A stretch of DNA of 64,000 nucleotides, taken from assembly GCF_019753045.1 (NCBI RefSeq), contig NZ_JAIELN010000020.1:1-64000 (forward strand), given 5' to 3'. The position numbers were made by a program, and so were the translations under genes. Positions 44,270 to 53,606 of the stretch are shown here, in pieces. Within the stretch, counting starts at the first letter, position 1. Every line of letters begins with the position of its first letter. Source of the DNA: Hyphomicrobium sp. Its GTDB lineage: Bacteria > Pseudomonadota > Alphaproteobacteria > Rhizobiales > Hyphomicrobiaceae. The notes under the pieces are model-generated. The model was not told where the DNA came from and searched no databases. It worked only from the letters and a program-made list of their open reading frames with translations.

Positions 44270-44301
44270 GCGGTTAGGCCTCTTAGACGAGGCCTAGCCG
44301 C
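44270..44301. terminator. Hairpin between convergent thiolase and permease genes
   Basis: 13-bp stem GCGGTTAGGCCTC/GAGGCCTAGCCGC with one G-T pair and a 6-nt loop. It overlaps the stop codon of the permease gene (44283). Confidence 0.65.
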
Positions 44302-46262
44302 GACTGCAATCGATCGGTCGATGCCCTGATGAGGCGGTCGGCAACGATGCCGATGAATGCAATGGCAAAGCCAGCCGTGAGGCCTCGCCCGGCGTCGGCT
44401 TTCGCGAGAGCAATGAACACTTCCTGTCCAAGATCCCGCGTTCCGATCATCGCGCAAATAATGATCATGCTAAGCGCGAGTAGCACGGTCTGATTCAATC
44501 CCAGCATGATTTCCGGCAGCGCCAACGGCAGCTGGACCCGCCAGAACATCTGACGCGGTGTGCAGCCGGATACGGTCGCCGCTTCGATGAGATTTTCCGG
44601 GATCTGCCGGATACCGTGATTGGTGTAGCGGATCGCAGGAACAATCGCGAAAAGGACGGTTGCGATCATTGCCGTCACGTCACCCACGCGGAACAGCATC
44701 ACGACCGGAATGATGAAGCAGAAGGACGGAAGCGTCTGCAGCGTGTCGCAAATCGGCATGAGGAAGGCCGCAAACCGATCGCTTCGAGACGCCGCTATGC
44801 CGAGCGCGATGCCGAATATCGCGGCTATCACCGCCGAGACGCCACACAAATACAGTGTCGCCATCGACTTTTCCCAGAGTCCGGTCGCGGCGCAAAAAGC
44901 CGTCATCAGGACGACGAGTATGGCGAGCCGCGGACCGGAAAGGCGATAGCCGGCGAGGCCCACCAGAAGGACCATTCCGAGCCAAGGGAATTCGACGAGA
45001 AAATCCCGGATCGGATTGAGGACGTAGAGCAATAGGAATGTCCGGAAAGCTTCGATGGCATCGAAGAAATGGATATTCACCCAATCGACGACGGCCTTCC
45101 ACCACGGCGCCGTCGACATCTTGATGGCGGCCGGAACCGACGCGAACGCGGGCACGAAAAGGCTCAGCACAGTTGTACCGGCGATAACGGCGACCGCGGC
45201 CGTCAGCATCGGATACCGGTTGACGAAATTCTGATCGGCGACGTGGACGGACGGCCGCTGGCGCGCGGCCGCCTGGCTCAGTCTGTCCAGAACAATGGCG
45301 AGCGCAACGATCGCGAGCCCTGCCTCCATGCCCTGCCCGATCTTCAAAGCCCGAAGAGCAAGCAGAACGTCATAGCCGAGGCCGCCTGCGCCGATCATCG
45401 AGGAAATGATGACCATGTTGAGCGCAAGCATGATGACCTGATTGACGCCGACCATCAACGTCGGGCGACCAGACGGCAGCAGGACCTTCAGCAACTTCTG
45501 GCGCTCAGTGCATCCAACCATCTCACCGAAATCGTCGATCTCGTGCGGTACGCGCTTTAGCGCCAGCACTGTCGCGCGGACCATCGGTGGCATGGCAAAT
45601 ATCGCCGTTGCAAGCATGCCAGACACTGGGCTGTTGCCGAACAGGAGCAGCATCGGGATGAGATAGGCGAATGTCGGCATCGTCTGCATCAGATCGAGCA
45701 TCGGCTGAATGATGGCGCGGTCGAACCAAGGCTTACGAAAGGCGACGACGCCGAGCCCGAGGCCGAAGACGACGCAAAGCGGGACGCTGATTGCAATGAG
45801 CGCCAACGTCAGCATGGCGCTATCCCACTGTCCGAATAGCGCGATATAAATCATGCAGCCTGCCGCGAGTGCGGCGAGCCTGCCGCCACCGAAGGCAAAG
45901 CCTGCGATCGCGAACGCGGCGCAGATACCAATCCACGAGAGGCGAGGAAGCACGAGAGCGTCGGGGCCGTAGCCGAATTTCCAACCTTTCGCGAGCAGAG
46001 AGATGGCCCACTGAAGCGGGACATTGAAGATGTCCGTTATGCCTCGCGTCAACCACGTGAAATTGGTTTTCACCCACGCCATGAACGCCGATATCCAGTC
46101 AGCGACCGGGATGACGGCGTCGGAGGGATATTTGACGGCCCAAGGTGCGATGCCGGGCATCATGTAGAGAATTGCAACGACGGCGATGGCCGCGATCCAT
46201 ACGAGCGTCCATGCGGATATCGGTGCGGGCCGCGCCATGATGGAAGTCTCGGCGACGGTCAT
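44283..46262 (-). CDS. proW: Glycine betaine/proline ABC transporter permease, double ProW fusion
   Basis: 659 residues with two complete BPD_transp_1 permease modules in one chain. The first contains FAYLIPMLLLFGNSPVSGM and CTERQKLLKVLLPSGRPTLM; the second LPSFCFIIPVVMLFRVGDVT and CTPRQMFWRVQLPLALPEIM. Usual ProW is about 300-350 residues and works as a homodimer, so here the dimer is fused into one protein. The start overlaps the ProV stop (ATGA). Inner membrane part of the uptake system for betaine-type osmolytes, inferred from the family. Confidence 0.88.
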   Translation of the reverse strand: MTVAETSIMARPAPISAWTLVWIAAIAVVAILYMMPGIAPWAVKYPSDAVIPVADWISAFMAWVKTNFTWLTRGITDIFNVPLQWAISLLAKGWKFGYGPDALVLPRLSWIGICAAFAIAGFAFGGGRLAALAAGCMIYIALFGQWDSAMLTLALIAISVPLCVVFGLGLGVVAFRKPWFDRAIIQPMLDLMQTMPTFAYLIPMLLLFGNSPVSGMLATAIFAMPPMVRATVLALKRVPHEIDDFGEMVGCTERQKLLKVLLPSGRPTLMVGVNQVIMLALNMVIISSMIGAGGLGYDVLLALRALKIGQGMEAGLAIVALAIVLDRLSQAAARQRPSVHVADQNFVNRYPMLTAAVAVIAGTTVLSLFVPAFASVPAAIKMSTAPWWKAVVDWVNIHFFDAIEAFRTFLLLYVLNPIRDFLVEFPWLGMVLLVGLAGYRLSGPRLAILVVLMTAFCAATGLWEKSMATLYLCGVSAVIAAIFGIALGIAASRSDRFAAFLMPICDTLQTLPSFCFIIPVVMLFRVGDVTAMIATVLFAIVPAIRYTNHGIRQIPENLIEAATVSGCTPRQMFWRVQLPLALPEIMLGLNQTVLLALSMIIICAMIGTRDLGQEVFIALAKADAGRGLTAGFAIAFIGIVADRLIRASTDRLQSRLGLV

Positions 46263-47347
46263 ATACGTACCTCGCGCGTCAGATCGCGATCGGCGAGCAA
46301 ATCAATGACCGCGTCCGGCGTCACTTCTCCTAGTGGCTTGCCGTCGGCTCCGGTCACGAGGAAGTTTTTCCGGACGCCGACGATCCGCGCCGAGAACGTC
46401 GACACTTTATCGGTCGCCTGCACCGTTCCACCGTAATCCGCGGACGGCGATACAGGCTGCATCAGTCGCGCAGCCGACATGACCTTGGCGCGTTGTACGT
46501 CGCGTGTGAATTCGGCGACATAATCCGTCGCCGGATGCAGGACCAGTTCTTCGGGGGTGCCAGTCTGAATGATTTCTCCGTCTTTCATGATAGCGATGCG
46601 ATCGGCCAGCCGGATCGCCTCATCGAAGTCGTGCGTGATGAATACGATCGTTTTCTTGAGGACGCTCTGCAAGCGAAGCAGTTCGGTTTGCATCTCTCTG
46701 CGAATGAGCGGATCGAGCGCCGAGAACGGTTCGTCCAGAAACCAGATCTCCGGCTCGACGCAGAGGCTTCGCGCGATGCCGACGCGCTGCTGCTGGCCGC
46801 CCGACAGCTCGCGCGGATAGAACTGCTCGCGTCCATTGAGGCCGACAAGCTCGATGACTTTTCGGGCTCGGGCCTCACGCGTTTTGCGATCCACGCCCTG
46901 CACCGATAGTGGAAATGCGATGTTGTCGAGCACCGTCAGATGCGGCAGCAGCGCGAAGTGCTGGAACACCATGCCCATACGGTGACGGCGAATTTCGATG
47001 AGCTCGTCGGGCTTTGCTTTGAGAAGGTCCATGCCGTCGAGCTCGACACTTCCCCACGTCGGCTCGATGAGGCGCGAAAGACAGCGTACGAGCGTGGACT
47101 TCCCCGATCCGGACAGGCCCATGACAATAAAGATTTCGCCGCGCTTCACTTCAATCGACGCATTCCGTACGGCGCCGACGAGCTTGGCCTCGCTGAGATT
47201 TTCCGACGTCACCATGCCCGCGCGATCGGCAAGAAACTTTTCAGCTCCGGCGCCAAACACCTTCCAAACATTCTTGCATCGCAGCTTCACCGGCCGGTCG
47301 TCTTCGGTCAGTTCCGCTTCTTTGCGCATCGGCGCTTGATCGTTCAT
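46259..47347 (-). CDS. proV: Glycine betaine/proline ABC transporter ATPase
   Basis: 362 residues. Walker A MGLSGSGKSTLVRCL, signature LSGGQQQRVGIARSL, Walker B IWFLDEPFSALD, H-loop VFITHDFDEAIRL. A shortened C-terminal CBS-like part (about 290-362) may sense ionic strength as in other ProV/OpuA proteins. GAGG lies upstream of ATG 47347. The first 40 residues are an extra N-terminal region (KNVWKVFGAGAEKFL). Confidence 0.92.
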   Translation of the reverse strand: MNDQAPMRKEAELTEDDRPVKLRCKNVWKVFGAGAEKFLADRAGMVTSENLSEAKLVGAVRNASIEVKRGEIFIVMGLSGSGKSTLVRCLSRLIEPTWGSVELDGMDLLKAKPDELIEIRRHRMGMVFQHFALLPHLTVLDNIAFPLSVQGVDRKTREARARKVIELVGLNGREQFYPRELSGGQQQRVGIARSLCVEPEIWFLDEPFSALDPLIRREMQTELLRLQSVLKKTIVFITHDFDEAIRLADRIAIMKDGEIIQTGTPEELVLHPATDYVAEFTRDVQRAKVMSAARLMQPVSPSADYGGTVQATDKVSTFSARIVGVRKNFLVTGADGKPLGEVTPDAVIDLLADRDLTREVRI

Positions 47348-47393
47348 TCCAGATTGCCTCATGCGCTCGCTTGGGATTTGCTTCTAAACAAAG

Positions 47394-47428
47394 AGAACCG
47401 GACAGCCTTGGAAAAGGCCGCCGGTTCT
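47394..47428 (-). promoter_or_regulatory. Intercistronic hairpin between proX and proV
   Basis: Stem AGAACCGG/CCGGTTCT around an inner GGCC-containing loop, followed on the minus strand by CTTTGTTTAG, 39 bp after the proX stop. Such a hairpin would raise the amount of binding-protein mRNA over the membrane parts. Confidence 0.6.
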
Positions 47429-47467
47429 GGTCGTTTCAGTACGTGCGGCAAAGAAAAAATCCGGTTC

Positions 47468-48436
47468 TTACTTCGCCCATTCCTTCCACTTCGCCTCATT
47501 GGCGGCGATCCACGCGGCGGCAACGTCGTCAATCGATTTGCCTTCGAGATCGATTTGACCCGACATCTTGTTCAATTCGTTGACGTCGATCGTGTAGGCC
47601 TTGGCGACCTTGTATGCGCCGGGCCACTTATCCTTCAGGCCCTTCCAGGAGTACTTCCAGATTTCGCCGTGCGGTTTGCCGCAATCGTATTTCTTGTCCG
47701 GATTTACGCCCCACTTCGGGTCGGTGTAGCAGGCCGCTTCGTATTCCGGGAATTGCACCCATTCGCCCTGATATTTTGCGGGCGCCCAGTGCGGCGAGTA
47801 AATCCACAGCAGGATCGGCGCTTTGCGTTGATATGCTGAATCCAGCTCCGCGAACATCGCGCCGTCGGTTCCGGCGTGCACGACAGTGAACGGCAGACCA
47901 AGCGCTTCGACACGCTCGTCATCGAAGCCTTCCCACGTTACGGGCCCGCCGAGATAGCGACCCTTCGGGGCCGTATCGGCCGTTGAAAATGCCTGAGCGC
48001 ATTTGGGATCTTTCAGTGCTTTCCAATCGGGGAGGCCCGGGCACTTTTCCTTCATGTAGAGCGGATACCACCACTCTTCCTTCGCCTTGGGGCCAAGCGC
48101 GCCGAGACGTTCGGTCTGACCCGTCGCGTCCGATGCCTTCATGGCCTCAGCTGCGGTCGTGTCCCAAAATTCGACGCCGATATCGATATCGCCGTTGGTG
48201 AGACCTGTCGTAAGGCTCGAAAGGTAGTCCGCTGTCGGATATTCGACGTTGTAGCCGAGCTTGGTGAGAATGCCGCCGAGGATTTTGGCGTTGAGATTGA
48301 CGCTCGTCCAATCGAAGAGCGCGATCTTGATTGGATCATTGGATTCGGGTGCCGCCATGGCTAGAGGCAGGCCCGTCAACGACAGCAACGCAGCACAAGC
48401 TCCACCGGTCAAAACACGTTTGACAGAACGGTACAT
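47468..48436 (-). CDS. proX: Glycine betaine-type ABC transporter binding protein
   Basis: 322 residues with a signal peptide (about 1-28, ending in LAMAA). The OpuAC-type domain has IKIALFDWTSVNLNAKILGG, DIDIGVEFWDTTAAEAM, SPHWAPAKYQGEWVQFPEYE and several Trp residues for a cation-pi box that holds a quaternary amine. First gene of the unit proX-proV-proW. Betaine, proline betaine and choline are all possible. Confidence 0.92.
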   Translation of the reverse strand: MYRSVKRVLTGGACAALLSLTGLPLAMAAPESNDPIKIALFDWTSVNLNAKILGGILTKLGYNVEYPTADYLSSLTTGLTNGDIDIGVEFWDTTAAEAMKASDATGQTERLGALGPKAKEEWWYPLYMKEKCPGLPDWKALKDPKCAQAFSTADTAPKGRYLGGPVTWEGFDDERVEALGLPFTVVHAGTDGAMFAELDSAYQRKAPILLWIYSPHWAPAKYQGEWVQFPEYEAACYTDPKWGVNPDKKYDCGKPHGEIWKYSWKGLKDKWPGAYKVAKAYTIDVNELNKMSGQIDLEGKSIDDVAAAWIAANEAKWKEWAK

Positions 48437-48749
48437 TGGTTAGCCTCCAAGCCAACTTTGTTGACATCAACGTAGGAAATCGGCATCGCCCGATTTTTCC
48501 TGTGAGTGATAATTTTTGAATTATGCTGCTGTTGTCCTGATCCGTACAAGGCCAAATTCAAGGCAATCGCCGATTATTCCGGCAGCATAGTTCGAGCAAT
48601 TTGCTTTCCCCCTTTCGTTAAAAGAAAACAGTCAGAATCGAATTCGGCGCACATCAGCGCGCCGCGAATTTAATCACTCGCGGCGGTGTGAGGGTCCGGC
48701 GTTTCGGCCCTTCGCAGGACGTGTTGCCACTAACTCAGCCCGACCTCCG
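48437..48749. other. Intergenic stretch before proX
   Basis: About 310 bp. Contains the proX promoter region and, near the start, AGGAAATCGG with a facing CCGATTTTTCCT (48473-48500) that could form a hairpin or operator. No gene is supported. Confidence 0.4.
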
Positions 48750-50459
48750 TCACGCTGGCGGCATCTGGAAGTACCAATTCGCAACGAGCACGACGGCGAG
48801 GCCGCCGAGCAGCGCCACGTAAGGAAGTATGCCGGCTTTCCGCTCGCCGAGATCCTGACCGGTCAATCCCAAATCTTCGAGCGCGCCTTTCGGGAAATGA
48901 CCTTTGTCTTGCACGTAGTGCCGGAAAGCGAAGACCGGGATGATGAGTCCGGCAAAAATGAAGCCGACCAAGAGCGCGTTCGAATAGCCCCAGACTTTCG
49001 CGCCCGCGCCCATGAAGAGCGCGTTGACGAACGCGAGTACCGTATTCAATCCGATCAGCCACGTCGGCGCGCGATAGGGGCGGTCGATATGGCCGCTATC
49101 GACGCGATGCATCCAACCCGCATTGAGGTTGAGGAAGTTGAAGATGATGTAGCCGACGTTCGATACCGCGAGGATGAAGAAGTAGCCGGCCGAGTCGGAC
49201 GCGATCGCGAGCAGGAACAGGTTGAAGACGAGGTCAGTCCACATGGCGCGCGTTGGCGCACCGTGCTCGTTGGTATGGCTGAGATAGCGCGGCAGCCAAC
49301 CATCGACTGAGCCCTGGTAGAGCGTTCGCGATGATCCGGCCATCGCCGTCATGATCGCGAGCACCAGCGCCAAGATCATAAGCGCGACGAAGAGTTCTTT
49401 GATGAATGCGCTACCGCTGGCGACCATGTTGGCCATGGCGTCGGCGACGCCCGTGCCCGCCACGATGCCGGGATCTTTCATTCCTTCGACGCCGAGAACG
49501 CCCTGGAACGTGAAGGGCACCAGAATATAGAGCAGTAGGCAAAGGAGCCCGGAATAGAAGATCGCCTTGAACGTGTCGGTTCGAGGATTGCGGAATTCCC
49601 GCGTGTAACAGATTGCTGTTTCGAAGGCGTAGGTAGACCACGCGGCGATGAACATAGCGCCGAAGAAAAGCGTCCATCCGACGTTATCACCGGTACCCGG
49701 GAGATACGGGCCCGCGACATTCGACGCGTGGAACTGGCCGTTGATGAGCGGGACGATTCCGACGATCAACATCGGGATAATGACGAGGAGGCCGATGTAC
49801 TTTTGCGCGTTCGCGGTGCCGAGGATGCCACGATGCTGAATAGCGAAGACGATCAACATCAATACGGCGCCGATGAAGAAGGAAGAGTTGAAGTTCAGCG
49901 TTCCAAGACCCGGCACCGCAACGCTCAGTGCATTGAACGATTGGATAGCTGGCGTGTGAACCGCGGTTACGGCGGTGATAGCGTCCGCCGCAGCTTTACC
50001 GGCATTCGCGGGATCAGCGAGCCAAGCGATGACTTCCGGCGATTGAGCTGTGAAGGCCGGAATCGGAGCGACGGCATTCAAGATATAGCCGGCCGCGATT
50101 GCGCATCCGAGGGACAGAACCGGCGACCATGCGAACCAGTTACACCAAACTGATAGCGGCGCGATCAATTTGGAATAGCGGAGCCAAGCCGTCGCGCCAT
50201 AGACCGAAGCACCGCCGGATTTGTTAGGAAAAAGCCCAGCTATCTCTGCGTAGGTGAAGGACTGCAAGAACCCCATGATCATGGAGACAGTCCAGACAAC
50301 AAAGGCAAGCTTGCCCGCGGTGCCGGCGATGCCGCCAATCGAGAAGAGGACGAGAGCGGGCACTCCGCTCGCCACCCAGAAGGCGCCACGCCAATCGATG
50401 GCTCGATGAAGTGTGTTTCCGGAATCTGCCCCGGTGGCTGGTTCGTAAGTCGCTGCCAT
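48750..50459 (-). CDS. APC-family amino acid permease
   Basis: 569 residues, about 12-13 transmembrane helices, no signal peptide. The N-terminal AIDWRGAFWVASGVPALVLF and IMGFLQSFTYAEIAGLFPNKSGG carry the APC consensus motif, with YAEIAG and the Gly-rich FSIGGIAG. GGGGG lies six bases before the ATG at 50459; two earlier in-frame starts are possible. Substrate not clear; near the betaine transporter and the amidotransferase a nitrogen compound is likely. Confidence 0.88.
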   Translation of the reverse strand: MAATYEPATGADSGNTLHRAIDWRGAFWVASGVPALVLFSIGGIAGTAGKLAFVVWTVSMIMGFLQSFTYAEIAGLFPNKSGGASVYGATAWLRYSKLIAPLSVWCNWFAWSPVLSLGCAIAAGYILNAVAPIPAFTAQSPEVIAWLADPANAGKAAADAITAVTAVHTPAIQSFNALSVAVPGLGTLNFNSSFFIGAVLMLIVFAIQHRGILGTANAQKYIGLLVIIPMLIVGIVPLINGQFHASNVAGPYLPGTGDNVGWTLFFGAMFIAAWSTYAFETAICYTREFRNPRTDTFKAIFYSGLLCLLLYILVPFTFQGVLGVEGMKDPGIVAGTGVADAMANMVASGSAFIKELFVALMILALVLAIMTAMAGSSRTLYQGSVDGWLPRYLSHTNEHGAPTRAMWTDLVFNLFLLAIASDSAGYFFILAVSNVGYIIFNFLNLNAGWMHRVDSGHIDRPYRAPTWLIGLNTVLAFVNALFMGAGAKVWGYSNALLVGFIFAGLIIPVFAFRHYVQDKGHFPKGALEDLGLTGQDLGERKAGILPYVALLGGLAVVLVANWYFQMPPA

Positions 50460-50813
50460 GCGCATCCCCCGATGCTTGAGTTTGATCCGCGTGCGACGTG
50501 ATAAAACGACAAACGCCACGAACCGGGTCTCCGGCGCGTGGCGCTAAACGATCAGCATAATTCCGAAAAGTGGATCGCGCCTGGGACAAAGCCAGGCGCT
50601 GCAGACATTTGCGTCCGCTGCGGCTCCGGTTAGTTGCTCGGTGTCCAATTTGGACATGCGGACCCTGTACCAATCACAACCAATTAGGCCGCTAAGTTAG
50701 CGGTATTTCAAGCTATCACAGCAATCAGTGAACGCAACGCATTTGGCGCATTCTGGATAAAATCGATTTCGCTGGAGGCATCGCACGGAGCGCCGATAAT
50801 TTCGGTCCGGGCG
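50460..50813. other. Intergenic stretch between permease and amidotransferase
   Basis: About 350 bp. It holds the permease promoter region and the 3' end area of the amidotransferase gene. ORFs here are chance readings. Confidence 0.4.
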
Positions 50814-51533
50814 TTAGCGCGAACTGATTTCTCGCATGAAGTTGCGATAGAACTTTTCTGCATCGGCAGCGAAGTTCGCCGTGTGAGGTTTCGCCGTCTC
50901 GGCCATACGCGGCAGTGCGCCCGGTCCGTGCGTTCGCTCCAAAGCCGCGGCGTATGCAGGGATATTGCCCCAGTCCGCGATCGTATTTTCCTCGATCTCG
51001 ACGTGGTACTGCATGCTCCAGGCATTGCGGCCGACGCGCATTGCCTGACACGGGCACACGTCCGATTGCGCGAGCACGACAGCGCCTTCCGGCGGTTGGG
51101 CCACGCGCACCGAGTGCCATTGAACCGCTTTGAACCGCTTTGGCAGATCGCCGAACACCGGATCGCTGCCGGCCTCAGGCGTCAGCGCGACGTCGAGTAT
51201 GCCGATTTCAGAAGGACGTTGCGGTCCGCATGTGCCGCCGAGCGCATCGGCGAGGAGCTGGTGCCCGAGGCAGAGCCCGACGAAAGGACGGCCGAGGTCG
51301 CGAACCCAGCGCCGGATCGCACGCTTTTCCTCGATGAGCCACGGACATTCCTCGACGTCCCACACGTCCATGGGTCCGCCCATCACCCAAAGCGCGTCAT
51401 AGTTTTCGAGCGCCGGAATGGCCTCGCCCTCGTCGAGTTCGACAGCGTCCCATGAAATGCCATCGGCGGCGAAAAACTTACGGAAGATGCCAGGATGCTC
51501 GCACGCAATGTGCTGAAAGACGAGAAAGCGCAC
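50814..51533 (-). CDS. Class I glutamine amidotransferase
   Basis: 239 residues, stand-alone GATase1 domain. The nucleophile Cys88 is in GLCLGHQLLADALGG, and the triad His is in WSMQYHVEIEEN followed by Glu two residues later. No synthase domain is attached. Stand-alone members hydrolyse gamma-glutamyl compounds or feed ammonia to a partner; which one is not clear. Upstream of the APC permease on the same strand, so amine or gamma-glutamyl-amide breakdown is possible. Confidence 0.85.
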   Translation of the reverse strand: MRFLVFQHIACEHPGIFRKFFAADGISWDAVELDEGEAIPALENYDALWVMGGPMDVWDVEECPWLIEEKRAIRRWVRDLGRPFVGLCLGHQLLADALGGTCGPQRPSEIGILDVALTPEAGSDPVFGDLPKRFKAVQWHSVRVAQPPEGAVVLAQSDVCPCQAMRVGRNAWSMQYHVEIEENTIADWGNIPAYAAALERTHGPGALPRMAETAKPHTANFAADAEKFYRNFMREISSR

Positions 51534-51751
51534 GAGGCCCCCCTATGCCTGCTATTGAGGGGCGTCTTGTGGCATAATTGAACGGATATTTCTACCGCGG
51601 AAGAGCACGGCCGAAGGCTGAACGGATCGACTGCTCCCGTCCCCGCGGTTTCGCGATGGTCCGCGCGACATCAGAGGTTCATTGTCGGGCGTTACGCTCG
51701 CGGCTTATCGATATAAAAAATGCAATTTCCTTTTCGAATGAGTGAGCGAAG

Positions 51752-53587
51752 ATGAAGACCAAATATTTTATCGCGATTGCATGTCTGGCCGAACTCGTAA
51801 GTGCAGTCCCCGCTTTTGCGGACGCGCCCAGGCACAACGTCGTACTGTTTGTTCCGGACGGGCTGCGGGCCGGCATCGTGACGCCCGAGACGGCACCGAC
51901 GTTTGCCGACATTCGGGACAAGGGCGTCAACTTCGCCAACAGCCATTCGCTTTTTCCGACGTTCACGATGCCGAACTCCAGCGGCATGGCGACCGGGCAC
52001 TACCTCGGCGACACCAGCGTTTTCGGAAATGTGCTTTATGCGGGCTTTCCGATCCGCACGGCCGCTTCGGCTCGAATGTCCTTCATCGAGAACGATAGCG
52101 TGATCGGTGATATCGACGAGCATTTTGCCGGCAACTTCATCGACGAGGAGACGATCCTTCACGTGGCGCATCGCGCCGGGTTCAACACGGCTGCTATCGG
52201 CAAGATTGGCCCGACGCTCGTTTTCGATCACACGTCGCGCGGTGGCGGCGAAAGCGTCATCGTCGATGATGCGACGGGGACGCCTGCAGGCATTCCACTC
52301 GCATCGTGGGTGAGCGACGGTCTCAAAGCGCAGGGGCTGCCGGTGGAGGCTCCGAGCCGGCTTACGAACAAAGAGAGCGGAAATTCCCACGAGCCCGGAA
52401 CGAAGGACGCCAATGTCGTTCAGCAGGGGTATTTCGCTGCCGCCCTGACAAGGGTCGTTCTGCCGAAGTTCAAATCCGACGGAAAGCCGTTCGTCATCGT
52501 CTTCTGGTCGCGCGATCCGGATGGCACACAGCATAACCAGGGCGACAGTCTGTTGAAGCTCGAGCCCGGCATCAATGGACCGACGTCGATGGCGGCGATC
52601 CGCAATGCCGATTCAAACCTCGCCGCGATCCGGCGAACGCTCGACGACCTTCAGCTTTCCGACACGACCGATATCGTCGTCTCGGCGGACCACGGCTTCT
52701 CGACGATCTCGAAACAAAGTGAAACCAGCGCCGCGGCTCGCGCAAGCTACGCGGACGTGCCTGCGGGGTTGCTGCCTCCGGGATTTCTGGCGATCGACAT
52801 TGCGGCGGCTCTGAACCTGCCGCTTTACGATCCCGAAGCCGGGAACGCCAAAGTCGAAGGCGGAACGCATCCGAAAAACGCAGACGGCCTGATCGGCGAA
52901 GATGCGAATGCGCCGAAGCTTGTCGTCGCGGCAAATGGCGGCTCGGATCTCATCTATATTCCGAGCGGCGACTCGGGCTTGGCCAAGAGGACGATCGATG
53001 CACTGCTCACGCAGGACTACGTCAGCGGGCTATTTATCGACGATAGCCTCGGTACTTTCGCCGGTACGCTGCCGTTAAGCGCGATCAATCTTCGGGGCTC
53101 GTCGCTGATGCCGCGGCCATCAATCGTCGTCAATTTCAAAAGCGTGTCGACGGGATGCGCAGAACCGGTTCTCTGCACCGCTGAGGTCGCCGACACCGGT
53201 CTGCAGCAAGGCCAAGGAATGCATGGCAGCTTCGGCCGTGCCGATACGGCCAACTTCATGGCGGCGTTCGGTCCCGACTTCAAGAAGGGCTTCGTCAGCG
53301 AGGCGCCCGCGAGCAACGCCGACATCGGGCAGACGATTGCTGCGATCCTCGGGTTGATGCCGGAAAGTCATGGCAAACTCGTCGGCAGAGCGCTGACGGA
53401 AGCGTTGCCGGCGGGAACAGTGCCGACGTGGGAGCGCAAGACGATCGTGTCGGGACCGTCGTCTTCGGGCCTGCGGACGATCCTCAATTATCAGGTTGTG
53501 GGCGAGACCAAATATTTCGACGCGGCGGGCTTTGGAGGACGCACGGTCGGCCTTTCACCAGATCCGGCCCTAGCGCTCACGAAGTAG
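51752..53587 (+). CDS. Exported alkaline-phosphatase-superfamily phosphodiesterase
   Basis: 611 residues with a signal peptide ending in AFADA. Metal-site motifs of the nucleotide pyrophosphatase branch: VVLFVPDGLRAGI with the first Asp, LFPTFTMPNSSGMATGHYLG with the Thr nucleophile, DPDGTQHNQGDS with Asp and His, VSADHGFSTI with Asp-His. The C-terminal part contains another His near QGMHGSFGRADTANFM. Cleaves phosphodiester or phosphate monoester in the periplasm; substrate unknown. Confidence 0.88.
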   Translation: MKTKYFIAIACLAELVSAVPAFADAPRHNVVLFVPDGLRAGIVTPETAPTFADIRDKGVNFANSHSLFPTFTMPNSSGMATGHYLGDTSVFGNVLYAGFPIRTAASARMSFIENDSVIGDIDEHFAGNFIDEETILHVAHRAGFNTAAIGKIGPTLVFDHTSRGGGESVIVDDATGTPAGIPLASWVSDGLKAQGLPVEAPSRLTNKESGNSHEPGTKDANVVQQGYFAAALTRVVLPKFKSDGKPFVIVFWSRDPDGTQHNQGDSLLKLEPGINGPTSMAAIRNADSNLAAIRRTLDDLQLSDTTDIVVSADHGFSTISKQSETSAAARASYADVPAGLLPPGFLAIDIAAALNLPLYDPEAGNAKVEGGTHPKNADGLIGEDANAPKLVVAANGGSDLIYIPSGDSGLAKRTIDALLTQDYVSGLFIDDSLGTFAGTLPLSAINLRGSSLMPRPSIVVNFKSVSTGCAEPVLCTAEVADTGLQQGQGMHGSFGRADTANFMAAFGPDFKKGFVSEAPASNADIGQTIAAILGLMPESHGKLVGRALTEALPAGTVPTWERKTIVSGPSSSGLRTILNYQVVGETKYFDAAGFGGRTVGLSPDPALALTK

Positions 53588-53606
53588 GACCTCGCGGCCG
53601 TCACCC

